Below, piece after piece: positions 9,789 to 20,393 of a DNA stretch of 64,000 bases. Each line of letters opens with the position of its first letter. Within the stretch, counting starts at the first letter, position 1. The position numbers and the translations under genes were made by a program. The notes under the pieces were generated by a model. That model saw only the letters and a list, made by a program, of their open reading frames with translations. It ran no database searches and was not told where the DNA came from. Source of the stretch: Oasisia sp. SBJ-2009 (taxonomy: Eukaryota > Annelida > Polychaeta > Sabellida > Siboglinidae); assembly GCA_964017155.1 (NCBI GenBank), contig OZ024856.1:312501-376500 (forward strand), read 5' to 3'.

Positions 9789-12438
9789 TTGATACTTGGT
9801 TTTGTTAATTCTATCAATTATAATCATCTTGCGCATATTTATGTTTTATATACAGCGCGTCTTAGCAGACTTTTGAGGTCCAAAAGACAGCGCGGTCGGC
9901 ATAAACAAACTGTTTATCGCTCATTTCATATGCTCAGCGCAGTAACATGCACCGCTGCGCTTGCGACTGGCACAAATCGCGCTGTCTTTTCGACCTCAAA
10001 CGTTTGCCAAGACGCGCTGTTTATAAAACATAAATACGCGCAAGATGATTATAATGGAATGAATTAATTTAATCAAGTATCAAATGTTGGCCAAAATATT
10101 GATATAATAGCAACATTGAGGTGGGTCCGACTTGTACATAAGTGCCAAATAGTGAAATACTGAAAACAAATTGAGAGTATACGTGCTTTTATGAGAGAGT
10201 GCGCGTGAAGGTACGCGCCCGCAAGTGTAGGCATTTATGTACAAGTCGGGCCCACCTCAATGTTGGTAGTATAACTGTATATTTGCCAACATTTGATACT
10301 TGATTTTGTTAATTCAATCAATTATATTGATCTTGCGCATATTTATGTTTTATATACAGCGCGTCTTAGCAGACTTTTGAGGTCGAAAAGACAGCGTGGT
10401 CGGCATAAACAAACTGTTTGTCGCCCATTTCATATGCACTGCCCAGTAACATGCACCTCTGCGCTTGCGACTGGCACAAATCGCGCTGTCTTTTCGACCT
10501 CAAAAGTTTGCCAAGACGCGCTGTTTATAAAACATAAATACGCGCAAGATGATTATAATTGAATGAATTAATTTAATAAAGTATCAAATGTTGGCAAAAA
10601 TACAGATATAATAGCAACAATGAGGTGGGTCCGACTTGTACATAAATGCCTAAAAGTGAAATAGTGACCGCTGCGCTTGCGACTGGCACAAATCGCGCTG
10701 TTTTTTCGACCTCAAAAATTTGCCAAGACGCGATGTTTATAAAACATAAATACGCGCAAGATGATTATAATTGAATGAATTAATTTAATCAAGTATCAAA
10801 TGTTGGCAAAAATACTGATATAATAGCAACATTGAGGTGGGTCCGACTTGTATATAAGTGCCAAATAGTGAAATACTGAAAACAATTGAGAGTATACGTG
10901 CTTTTATGAGAGAGTGCGCGTGAAGGTACGGGCCCGCAAGTGTTGGCACTTATGTACAAGTCGGGCCCACCTCAATTTTGGTATAATAACTGTATCTTTG
11001 CCAACATTTGATACTTGATTTTGTTAATTCAATCAATTATATTCATCTTGCGCATATTTATGTTTTATATACAGCGCGTCTTAGCAGACTTTTGAGGTCG
11101 AAAAGACAGCGCGGTCGGCATAAACAAACTGTTTATCGCTTATTTCATATGCTCAGCTCAGTAACATGCACCGCTCCGCTTGCGACTGGCACAAATCGCG
11201 CTGTCTTTTCGACCTGAAAAGTTTGCCAAGACGCGCTGTTTACAAAACATAAATACCCGCAAGATGATTGTAATTGAATGAATTAATTTAATCAAGTATC
11301 AAATGTTGGCAAAAATACTGATATAATAGCAACATTGAGGGGGGTCCTACTTGTACATAAGTGCCAAATAGTGAAATACTGAAAACGAATTGAGAGTATA
11401 CGTGCTTTTATGAGAGAGTGCGCGTGAAGGTACGCGCCCGCAAGTGTAGGCATTGATGTACAAGTCGGGCCCACCTCAATTTTGCTATTATAACTGTATC
11501 TTTGCCAACATTTGATACTTGATTTTGTTAATTCAATCAATTATAATCATCTTGCGCATATTAATGTTTTATATACAGCGCATCTTAGCAGACTTTTGAG
11601 GTCGAAAAGACAGCGGGGTCGGCATAAAAAAACTGTTTATCGCTCATTTCATATGCACACCGCAGTAACATGCACCGCTGCGCTTGCGACTGGCACAAAT
11701 CGCGCTATCTTTTCGACCTCAAAAGTTTGCCAAGACGCGATGTTTATATAACATAAATACGCGCAAGATGATTATAATTGAATGAATTAATTTAATCAAG
11801 TATCAAATGTTGGCAAAAATACTGATATAATAGCAACATTGAGGTGGGTCCGACTTGTACATAAGTTCCAAATAGTGAAATAGTGACCGCTGCGCTTGCG
11901 ACTGGCACAAATCGCGCTGTCTTTTCGACCTCAAAAGTTTGCCAAGACGCGCTGTTTATAACATAAATACGCGCAAGATGATTATAATTGAATGAATTAA
12001 TTTAATCAAGTATCAAATGTTGGCAAAAAATAGTGATATAATAGCAACATTGAGGTGGGTCCGACTTGTACATAAATGCCAAATAGTGAAATAGTGACCG
12101 CTGCGCTTGCGACTGGCACAAGTCGCGCTGTCTTTTCGACCTCAAAAGTTTGCCAAGACGCGCTGTTTATAAAACATAAATACGCGCAAGATGATTATAA
12201 TGGAATGAATTAATTTAATCAAGTATCAAATGTTGGCAAAAATATTGATATAATAGCAACATTGAGGTGGGTCCGACTTGTACATAAGTGCCAAATAGTG
12301 AAATACTGAAAACAAATTGAGAGTATACGTGCTTTTATGAGAGAGTGCGCGTGAAGGTACGCGCCCGCAAGTGTAGGCATTTATGTACAAGTCGGGCCCA
12401 CCTCAATGTTGGTATTATAACTGTATATTTGCCAACAT
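9789..12438 (+). repeat. Canonical higher-order repeat A-B-s-C-D-s-s, copy 1
   Basis: Anchors are 9789 (A), 10293 (B), 11008 (C) and 11512 (D). The length is 2650 bp because the first short unit after D has lost two bases (TGTTTATAACAT near 11955). It is the first half of a roughly 4.6 kb block repeated from 14377, sharing GAGGGGGGTCCTAC, CACACCGCAG and AAGTTCCAAATAG in the C-D part. Confidence 0.87.
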
Positions 12439-14376
12439 TTGATACTTGGTTTTGTTAATTCTATCAATGATAATCATCTTGCGCATATTTATGTTTTATA
12501 TACAGCGCGTCTTATCAGACTTTTGAGGTCCAAAAGACAGCGGGGTCGGCATAAACAAACTGGTTATCGCTCATTTCATATGCTCAGCGCAGTAACATGC
12601 ACCGCTGCGCTTGCGACTGGCACAAATCGCGCTGTCTTTTCGACCTCAAACGTTTGCCAAGACGCGCTGTTTATAAAACATAAATACGCGCAAGATGATT
12701 ATAATGGAATGAATTAATTTAATCAAGTATCAAATGTTGGCAAAAAATAGTGATATAATAGCAACATTGAGGTGGGTCCGACTTGTACATAAATGCCAAA
12801 TAGTGAAATAGTGACCGCTGCGCTTGCGACTGGCACAAATCGCGCTGTCTTTTCGACCTCAAAAGTTTGCCAAGACGCGCTGTTTATAAAACATAAATAC
12901 GCGCAAGATGATTATAATGGAATTAATTAATTTAATCAAGTATCAAATGTTGGCAAAAATATTGATATAATAGCAACATTGAGGTGGGTCCGACTTGTTC
13001 ATAAGTGCCAAATAGTGAAATACTGAAAACAAATTGAGAGTATACGTGCTTTTATGAGAGAGTGCGCGTGAAGGTACGCGCCCGCAAGTGTAGGCATTTA
13101 TGTACAAGTCGGGCCCACCTCAATGTTGGTATTATAACTGTATATTTGCCAACATTTGATACTTGGTTTTGTTAATTCTATCAATTATAATCATCTTGCG
13201 CATATTTATGTTTTATATACAGCGCGTCTTAGCAGACTTTTGAGGTCCAAAAGACAGCGCGGTCGGCATAAACAAACTGTTTATCGCTCATTTCGTATGC
13301 TCAGCGCAGTAACATGCACCGCTGCGCTTGCGACTGGCACAAATCGCGCTGTCTTTTCGACCTCAAACGTTTGCCAAGACGCGCTGTTTAAAAAACATAA
13401 ATACGCGCAAGATGATTATAATGGAATGAATTAATTTAATCAAGTATCAAATGTTGGCCAAAATATTGATATAATAGCAACATTGAGGTGGGTCCGACTT
13501 GTACATAAGTGCCAAATAGTGAAATACTGAAAACAAATTGAGAGTATACGTGCTTTTATGAGAGAGTGCGCGTGAAGGTACGCGCCCGCAAGTGTAGGCA
13601 TTTATGTACAAGTCGGGCCCACCTCAATGTTGGTAGTATAACTGTATATTTGCCAACATTTGATACTTGATTTTGTTAATTCAATCAATTATATTCATCT
13701 TGCGCATATTTATGTTTTATATACAGCGCGTCTTAGCAGACTTTTGAGGTCGAAAAGACAGCGTTGTCGGCATAAACAAACTGTTTGTCGCCCATTTCAT
13801 ATGCACTGCCCAGTAACATGCACCTCTGCGCTTGCGACTGGCACAAATCGCGCTGTCTTTTCGACCTCAAAAGTTTGCCAAGACGCGCTGTTTATAAAAC
13901 ATAAATACGCGCAAGATGATTATAATTGAATGAATTAATTTAATCAAGTATCAAATGTTGGCAAAAAATAGTGATATAATAGCAACATTGAGGTGGGTCT
14001 GACTTGTACATAAATGCCAAATAGTGAAATAGTGACCGCTGCGCTTGCGACTGGCACAAATCGCGCTGTCTTTTCGACCTCAAAAGTTTGCCAAGACGCG
14101 CTGTTTATAAAACATAAATACGCGCAAGATGATTATAATGGAATGAATTAATTTAATCAAGTATCAAATGTTGGCAAAAATATTGATATATTAGCAACAT
14201 TGAGGTGGGTCCGACTTGTACATAAGTGCCAAATAGTGAAATACTGAAAACAAATTGAGAGTATACGTGCTTTTATGAGAGAGTGCGCGTGAAGGTACGC
14301 GCCCGCAAGTGTAGGCATTTATGTACAAGTCGGGCCCACCTCAATGTTGGTATTATAACTGTATATTTGCCAACAT
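12439..14376 (+). repeat. Block A, s, A, B, s
   Basis: Anchors are 12439, 13156 and 13660. The unit at 12439 has private changes (TCAATGATAATC, CTTATCAGAC, ACTGGTTATCGC) shared only with 17238. The unit at 13156 shares TTTCGTATGC and GTTTAAAAAACAT with 17742. The short unit after 12439 is missing after 17238. Confidence 0.85.
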
Positions 14377-17237
14377 TTGATACTTGGTTTTGTTAATTCT
14401 ATCAATTATAATCATCTTGCGCATATTTATGTTTTATATACAGCGCGTCTTAGCAGACTTTTGAGGTCCAAAAGACAGCGCGGTCGGCATAAACAAACTG
14501 TTTATCGCTCATTTCATATGCTCAGCGCAGTAACATGCACCGCTGCGCTTGCGACTGGCACAAATCGCGCTGTCTTTTCGACCTCAAACGTTTGCCAAGA
14601 CGCGCTGTTTATAAAACATAAATACGCGCAAGATGATTATAATGGAATGAATTAATTTAATCAAGTATCAAATGTTGGCCAAAATATTGATATAATAGCA
14701 ACATTGAGGTGGGTCCGACTTGTACATAAGTGCCAAATAGTGAAATACTGAAAACAAATTGAGAGTATACGTGCTTTTATGAGAGAGTGCGCGTGAAGGT
14801 ACGCGCCCGCAAGTGTAGGCATTTATGTACAAGTCGGGCCCACCTCAATGTTGGTAGTATAACTGTATATTTGCCAACATTTGATACTTGATTTTGTTAA
14901 TTCAATCAATTATATTGATCTTGCGCATATTTATGTTTTATATACAGCGCGTCTTAGCAGACTTTTGAGGTCGAAAAGATAGCGTGGTCGGCATAAACAA
15001 ACTGTTTGTCGCCCATTTCATATGCACTGCCCAGTAACATGCACCTCTGCGCTTGCGACTGGCACAAATCGCGCTGTCTTTTCGACCTCAAAAGTTTGCC
15101 AAGACGCGCTGTTTATAAAACATAAATACGCGCAAGATGATTATAATTGAATGAATTAATTTAATAAAGTATCAAATGTTGGCAAAAATACAGATATAAT
15201 AGCAACAATGAGGTGGGTCCGACTTGTACATAAATGCCTAAAAGTGAAATAGTGACCGCTGCGCTTGCGACTGGCACAAATCGCGCTGTTTTTTCGACCT
15301 CAAAAATTTGCCAAGACGCGATGTTTATAAAACATAAATACGCGCAAGATGATTATAATTGAATGAATTAATTTAATCAAGTATCAAATGTTGGCAAAAA
15401 TACTGATATAATAGCAACATTGAGGTGGGTCCGACTTGTATATAAGTGCCAAATAGTGAAATACTGAAAACAATTGAGAGTATACGTGCTTTTATGAGAG
15501 AGTGCGCGTGAAGGTACGGGCCCGCAAGTGTTGGCACTTATGTACAAGTCGGGCCCACCTCAATTTTGGTATAATAACTGTATCTTTGCCAACATTTGAT
15601 ACTTGATTTTGTTAATTCAATCAATTATATTCATCTTGCGCATATTTATGTTTTATATACAGCGCGTCTTAGCAGACTTTTGAGGTCGAAAAGACAGCGC
15701 GGTCGGCATAAACAAACTGTTTGTCGCTTATTTCATATGCTCAGCTCAGTAACATGCACCGCTCCGCTTGCGACTGGCACAAATCGCGCTGTCTTTTCGA
15801 CCTGAAAAGTTTGCCAAGACGCGCTGTTTACAAAACATAAATACCCGCAAGATGATTGTAATTGAATGAATTAATTTAATCAAGTATCAAATGTTGGCAA
15901 AAATACTGATATAATAGCAACATTGAGGGGGGTCCTACTTGTACATAAGTGCCAAATAGTGAAATACTGAAAACGAATTGAGAGTATACGTGCTTTTATG
16001 AGAGAGTGCGCGTGAAGGTACGCGCCCGCAAGTGTAGGCATTGATGTACAAGTCGGGCCCACCTCAATTTTGCTATTATAACTGTATCTTTGCCAACATT
16101 TGATACTTGATTTTGTTAATTCAATCAATTATAATCATCTTGCGCATATTAATGTTTTATATACAGCGCATCTTAGCAGACTTTTGAGGTCGAAAAGACA
16201 GCGGGGTCGGCATAAAAAAACTGTTTATCGCTCATTTCATATGCACACCGCAGTAACATGCACCGCTGCGCTTGCGACTGGCACAAATCGCGCTATCTTT
16301 TCGACCTCAAAAGTTTGCCAAGACGCGATGTTTATAAAACATAAATACGCGCAAGATGATTATAATTGAATGAATTAATTTAATCAAGTATCAAATGTTG
16401 GCAAAAATACTGATATAATAGCAACATTGAGGTGGGTCCGACTTGTACATAAGTTCCAAATAGTGAAATAGTGACCGCTGCGCTTGCGACTGGCACAAAT
16501 CGCGCTGTCTTTTCGACCTCAAAAGTTTGCCAAGACGCGCTGTTTATAACATAAATACGCGCAAGATGATTATAATTGAATGAATTAATTTAATCAAGTA
16601 TCAAATGTTGGCAAAAAATAGTGATATAATAGCAACATTGAGGTGGGTCCGACTTGTACATAAATGCCAAATAGTGAAATAGTGACCGCTGCGCTTGCGA
16701 CTGGCACAAATCGCGCTGTCTTTTCGACCTCAAAAGTTTGCCAAGACGCGCTGTTTATAACATAAATACGCGCAAGATGATTATAATTGAATGAATTAAT
16801 TTAATCAAGTATCAAATGTTGGCAAAAAATAGTGATATAATAGCAACATTGAGGTGGGTCCGACTTGTACATAAATGCCAAATAGTGAAATAGTGACCGC
16901 TGCGCTTGCGACTGGCACAAGTCGCGCTGTCTTTTCGACCTCAAAAGTTTGCCAAGACGCGCTGTTTATAAAACATAAATACGCGCAAGATGATTATAAT
17001 GGAATGAATTAATTTAATCAAGTATCAAATGTTGGCAAAAATATTGATATAATAGCAACATTGAGGTGGGTCCGACTTGTACATAAGTGCCAAATAGTGA
17101 AATACTGAAAACAAATTGAGAGTATACGTGCTTTTATGAGAGAGTGCGCGTGAAGGTACGCGCCCGCAAGTGTAGGCATTTATGTACAAGTCGGGCCCAC
17201 CTCAATGTTGGTATTATAACTGTATATTTGCCAACAT
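14377..17237 (+). repeat. Higher-order repeat A-B-s-C-D-s-s-s, copy 2 with one extra short unit
   Basis: Anchors are 14377 (A), 14881 (B), 15596 (C) and 16100 (D). It matches 9789-12438 at an offset of 4588 bp but carries three rather than two short units after D, making it 211 bp longer. Confidence 0.86.
16458..17091 (+). repeat. Run of three short units with a fresh 211-bp duplication
   Basis: Junctions lie at 16474, 16685 and 16896. The first two short units (16474-16684 and 16685-16895) both carry the two-base deletion TGTTTATAACAT and read identically by eye. The matching block at 11512-12438 has a single such unit, so this duplication arose after the two blocks separated. Confidence 0.87.
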
Positions 17238-18960
17238 TTGATACTTGGTTTTGTTAATTCTATCAATGATAATCATCTTGCGCATATTTATGTTTTATAT
17301 ACAGCGCGTCTTATCAGACTTTTGAGGTCCAAAAGACAGCGGGGTCGGCATAAACAAACTGGTTATCGCTCATTTCATATGCTCAGCGCAGTAACATGCA
17401 CCGCTGCGCTTGCGACTGGCACAAATCGCGCTGTCTTTTCGACCTCAAAAGTTTGCCAAGACGCGCTGTTTATAAAACATAAATACGCGCAAGATGATTA
17501 TAATGGAATTAATTAATTTAATCAAGTATCAAATGTTGGCAAAAATATTGATATAATAGCAACATTGAGGTGGGTCCGACTTGTTCATAAGTGCCAAATA
17601 GTGAAATACTGAAAACAAATTGAGAGTATACGTGCTTTTATGAGAGAGTGCGCGTGAAGGTACGCGCCCGCAAGTGTAGGCATTTATGTACAAGTCGGGC
17701 CCACCTCAATGTTGGTATTATAACTGTATATTTGCCAACATTTGATACTTGGTTTTGTTAATTCTATCAATTATAATCATCTTGCGCATATTTATGTTTT
17801 ATATACAGCGCGTCTTAGCAGACTTTTGAGGTCCAAAAGACAGCGCGGTCGGCATAAACAAACTGTTTATCGCTCATTTCGTATGCTCAGCGCAGTAACA
17901 TGCACCGCTGCGCTTGCGACTGGCACAAATCGCGCTGTCTTTTCGACCTCAAACGTTTGCCAAGACGCGCTGTTTAAAAAACATAAATACGCGCAAGATG
18001 ATTATAATGGAATGAATTAATTTAATCAAGTATCAAATGTTGGCCAAAATATTGATATAATAGCAACATTGAGGTGGGTCCGACTTGTACATAAGTGCCA
18101 AATAGTGAAATACTGAAAACAAATTGAGAGTATACGTGCTTTTATGAGAGAGTGCGCGTGAAGGTACGCGCCCGCAAGTGTAGGCATTTATGTACAAGTC
18201 GGGCCCACCTCAATGTTGGTAGTATAACTGTATATTTGCCAACATTTGATACTTGATTTTGTTAATTCAATCAATTATATTCATCTTGCGCATATTTATG
18301 TTTTATATACAGCGCGTCTTAGCAGACTTTTGAGGTCGAAAAGACAGCGTTGTCGGCATAAACAAACTGTTTGTCGCCCATTTCATATGCACTGCCCAGT
18401 AACATGCACCTCTGCGCTTGCGACTGGCACAAATCGCGCTGTCTTTTCGACCTCAAAAGTTTGCCAAGACGCGCTGTTTATAAAACATAAATACGCGCAA
18501 GATGATTATAATTGAATGAATTAATTTAATAAAGTATCAAATGTTGGCAAAAATACAGATATAATAGCAACAATGAGGTGGGTCCGACTTGTACATAAAT
18601 GCCTAAAAGTGAAATAGTGACCGCTGCGCTTGCGACTGGCACAAATCGCGCTGTCTTTTCGACCTCAAAAATTTGCCAAGACGCGATGTTTATAAAACAT
18701 AAATACGCGCAAGATGATTATAATTGAATGAATTAATTTAATCAAGTATCAAATGTTGGCAAAAATACTGATATAATAGCAACATTGAGGTGGGTCCGAC
18801 TTGTATATAAGTGCCAAATAGTGAAATACTGAAAACAATTGAGAGTATACGTGCTTTTATGAGAGAGTGCGCGTGAAGGTACGGGCCCGCATGTGTTGGC
18901 ACTTATGTACAAGTCGGGCCCACCTCAATTTTGGTATAATAACTGTATCTTTGCCAACAT
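17238..18960 (+). repeat. Block A, A, B, s
   Basis: Anchors are 17238, 17742 and 18246. It corresponds to 12439-14376 with the short unit between the first two A units lost. The left arm after 17238 carries CTCAAAAG and GGAATTAATTAATT, which in the other copy belong to the left arm after the lost short unit. The crossover therefore lies between about 17370 and 17440. Confidence 0.85.
18183..18434 (+). repeat. Family B reference segment
   Basis: Family B has ACTTGATTTTGTTAATTCAA, TTATATTCATC or TGATATTCATC, and TGTCGCCCATTTCATATGCA followed by CTGCCCAG. There are 23 anchors: 847, 7144, 10293, 13660, 14881, 18246, 20898, 23550, 25698, 29279, 31933, 34507, 36577, 37586, 39736, 43610, 46977, 48622, 50770, 54935, 57587, 60742, 63182. 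Of these, 21 are followed by one or more short units. Sub-variants trace descent: TTATATTGATC at 7144, 10293 and 14881; CAGCGTTG at 13660, 18246, 20898, 23550, 25698 and 29279; TCAATGATATTC or TCAATGGTATTC in most copies from 31933 on. Confidence 0.88.
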
Positions 18961-19149
18961 TTGATACTTGATTTTGTTAATTCAATCAATTATATTCATC
19001 TTGCGCATATTTATGTTTTATATACAGCGCGTCTTAGCAGACTTTTGAGGTCGAAAAGACAGCGCGGTCGGCATAAACAAACTGTTTATCGCTTATTTCA
19101 TATGCTCAGCTCAGTAACATGCACCGCTCCGCTTGCGACTGGCACAAAT
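18898..19149 (+). repeat. Family C reference segment
   Basis: Family C has TTTTGGTATAATAACTG, TATCGCTTATTTCATATGCT (or TGTCGCTTATTT in later copies) and CAGCTCAGTAACATGCACC, then GCTCCGCTTGCG. The following left arm normally carries CTGAAAAG, TTTACAAAACAT and ATACCCGCAAG. There are 16 anchors: 1857, 2572, 11008, 15596, 18961, 21613, 24265, 27846, 45545, 49337, 51485, 53210, 55650, 58302, 61457, 63897 (cut by the window end). Of the 15 with a visible neighbour, 14 are followed by D at exactly 503-504 bp; the exception is 1857, which lacks the CTGAAAAG block. Confidence 0.88.
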
Positions 19150-19401
19150 CGCGCTGTCTTTTCGACCTGAAAAGTTTGCCAAGACGCGCTGTTTACAAAA
19201 CATAAATACCCGCAAGATGATTATAATTGAATGAATTAATTTAATCAAGTATCAAATGTTGGCAAAAATACTGATATAATAGCAACATTGAGGGGGGTCC
19301 TACTTGTACATAAGTGCCAAATAGTGAAATACTGAAAACGAATTGAGAGTATACGTGCTTTTATGAGAGAGTGCGCGTGAAGGTACGCGCCCGCAAGTGT
19401 A

Positions 19402-19653
19402 GGCATTGATGTACAAGTCGGGCCCACCTCAATTTTGCTATTATAACTGTATCTTTGCCAACATTTGATACTTGATTTTGTTAATTCAATCAATTATAAT
19501 CATCTTGCGCATATTAATGTTTTATATACAGCGCATCTTAGCAGACTTTTGAGGTCGAAAAGACAGCGGGGTCGGCATAAAAAAACTGTTTATCGCTCAT
19601 TTCATATGCACAGCGCAGTAACATGCACCGCTGCGCTTGCGACTGGCACAAAT
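19402..19653 (+). repeat. Family D reference segment
   Basis: Family D has TTTTGCTATTATAACTG, GCGCATATTAATG, AGCGCATCTTAGC, CAGCGGGGTCGG and GCATAAAAAAACTG, then CTATCTTTTCGACC and ACGCGATG in the next left arm. There are 18 anchors: 3076, 11512, 16100, 19465, 22117, 24769, 26415, 28350, 29996, 46049, 47693, 49841, 51989, 53714, 56154, 58806, 60026, 61961. All 18 are followed by at least one short unit. The A run is one base longer at 51989, 53714, 58806 and 61961, which also share TTTTATACTTG at the anchor. The copy at 46049 lacks one G at the anchor. Confidence 0.88.
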
Positions 19654-19822
19654 CGCGCTATCTTTTCGACCTCAAAAGTTTGCCAAGACGCGATGTTTAT
19701 AAAACATAAATACGCGCAAGATGATTATAATTGAATGAATTAATTTAATCAAGTATCAAATGTTGGCAAAAATACTGATATAATAACAACATTGAGGTGG
19801 GTCCGACTTGTACATAAGTGCC

Positions 19823-20035
19823 AAATAGTGAAATAGTGACCGCTGCGCTTGCGACTGGCACAAATCGCGCTGTCTTTTCGACCTCAAAAGTTTGCCAAGA
19901 CGCGCTGTTTATAAAACATAAATACGCGCAAGATGATTATAATTGAATGAATTAATTTAATCAAGTATCAAATGTTGGCAAAAAATAGTGATATAATAGC
20001 AACATTGAGGTGGGTCCGACTTGTACATAAATGCC
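19823..20035 (+). repeat. Reference short unit (213 bp)
   Basis: It consists of a 43-bp hybrid spacer (19823-19865) followed by a complete left arm (19866-20035, 170 bp with one extra A). The hybrid spacer starts with the 8-mer AAATAGTG twice, which resembles the start of spacer 1, then continues from ACCGCTGCGCTTGCG to the end of spacer 2. The inverted arm and most of both spacers are absent. All 74 short units share this junction, so they descend from one event. Two base forms occur in the arm: TACTGATATAATAG, or AAAAATAGTGATATAATAG with one extra base, giving 212 and 213 bp. Confidence 0.9.
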
Positions 20036-20393
20036 AAATAGTGAAATAGTGACCGCTGCGCTTGCGACTGGCACAAATCGCGCTGTCTTTTCGACCTCAA
20101 AAGTTTGCCAAGACGCGCTGTTTATAAAACATAAATACGCGCAAGATGATTATAATGGAATGAATTAATGTAATCAAGTATCAAATGTTGGCAAAAATAT
20201 TGATATAATAGCAACATTGAGGTGGGTCCGACTTGTACATAAGTGCCAAATAGTGAAATACTGAAAACAAATTGAGAGTATACGTGCTTTTATGAGAGAG
20301 TGCGCGTGAAGGTACGCGCCCGCAAGTGTAGGCATTTATGTACAAGTCGGGCCCACCTCAATGTTGGTATTATAACTGTATATTTGCCAACAT

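Larger units (their letters stand above)
17742..20393 (+). repeat. Canonical higher-order repeat A-B-s-C-D-s-s, copy 3 (2652 bp)
   Basis: Anchors are 17742, 18246, 18961 and 19465. The GCATGTGTTGG variant in the spacer before C is shared with the next two copies and with 27846. TAATAACAAC after D (near 19792) and TTAATGTAATC near 20166 are shared with the following copy. Confidence 0.88.

Noticed and set aside
18183..20035. Telomeric or simple-sequence repeats
   Set aside because: Only short A and T runs and the paired AAATAGTG 8-mer are present; no telomere-type motif arrays.
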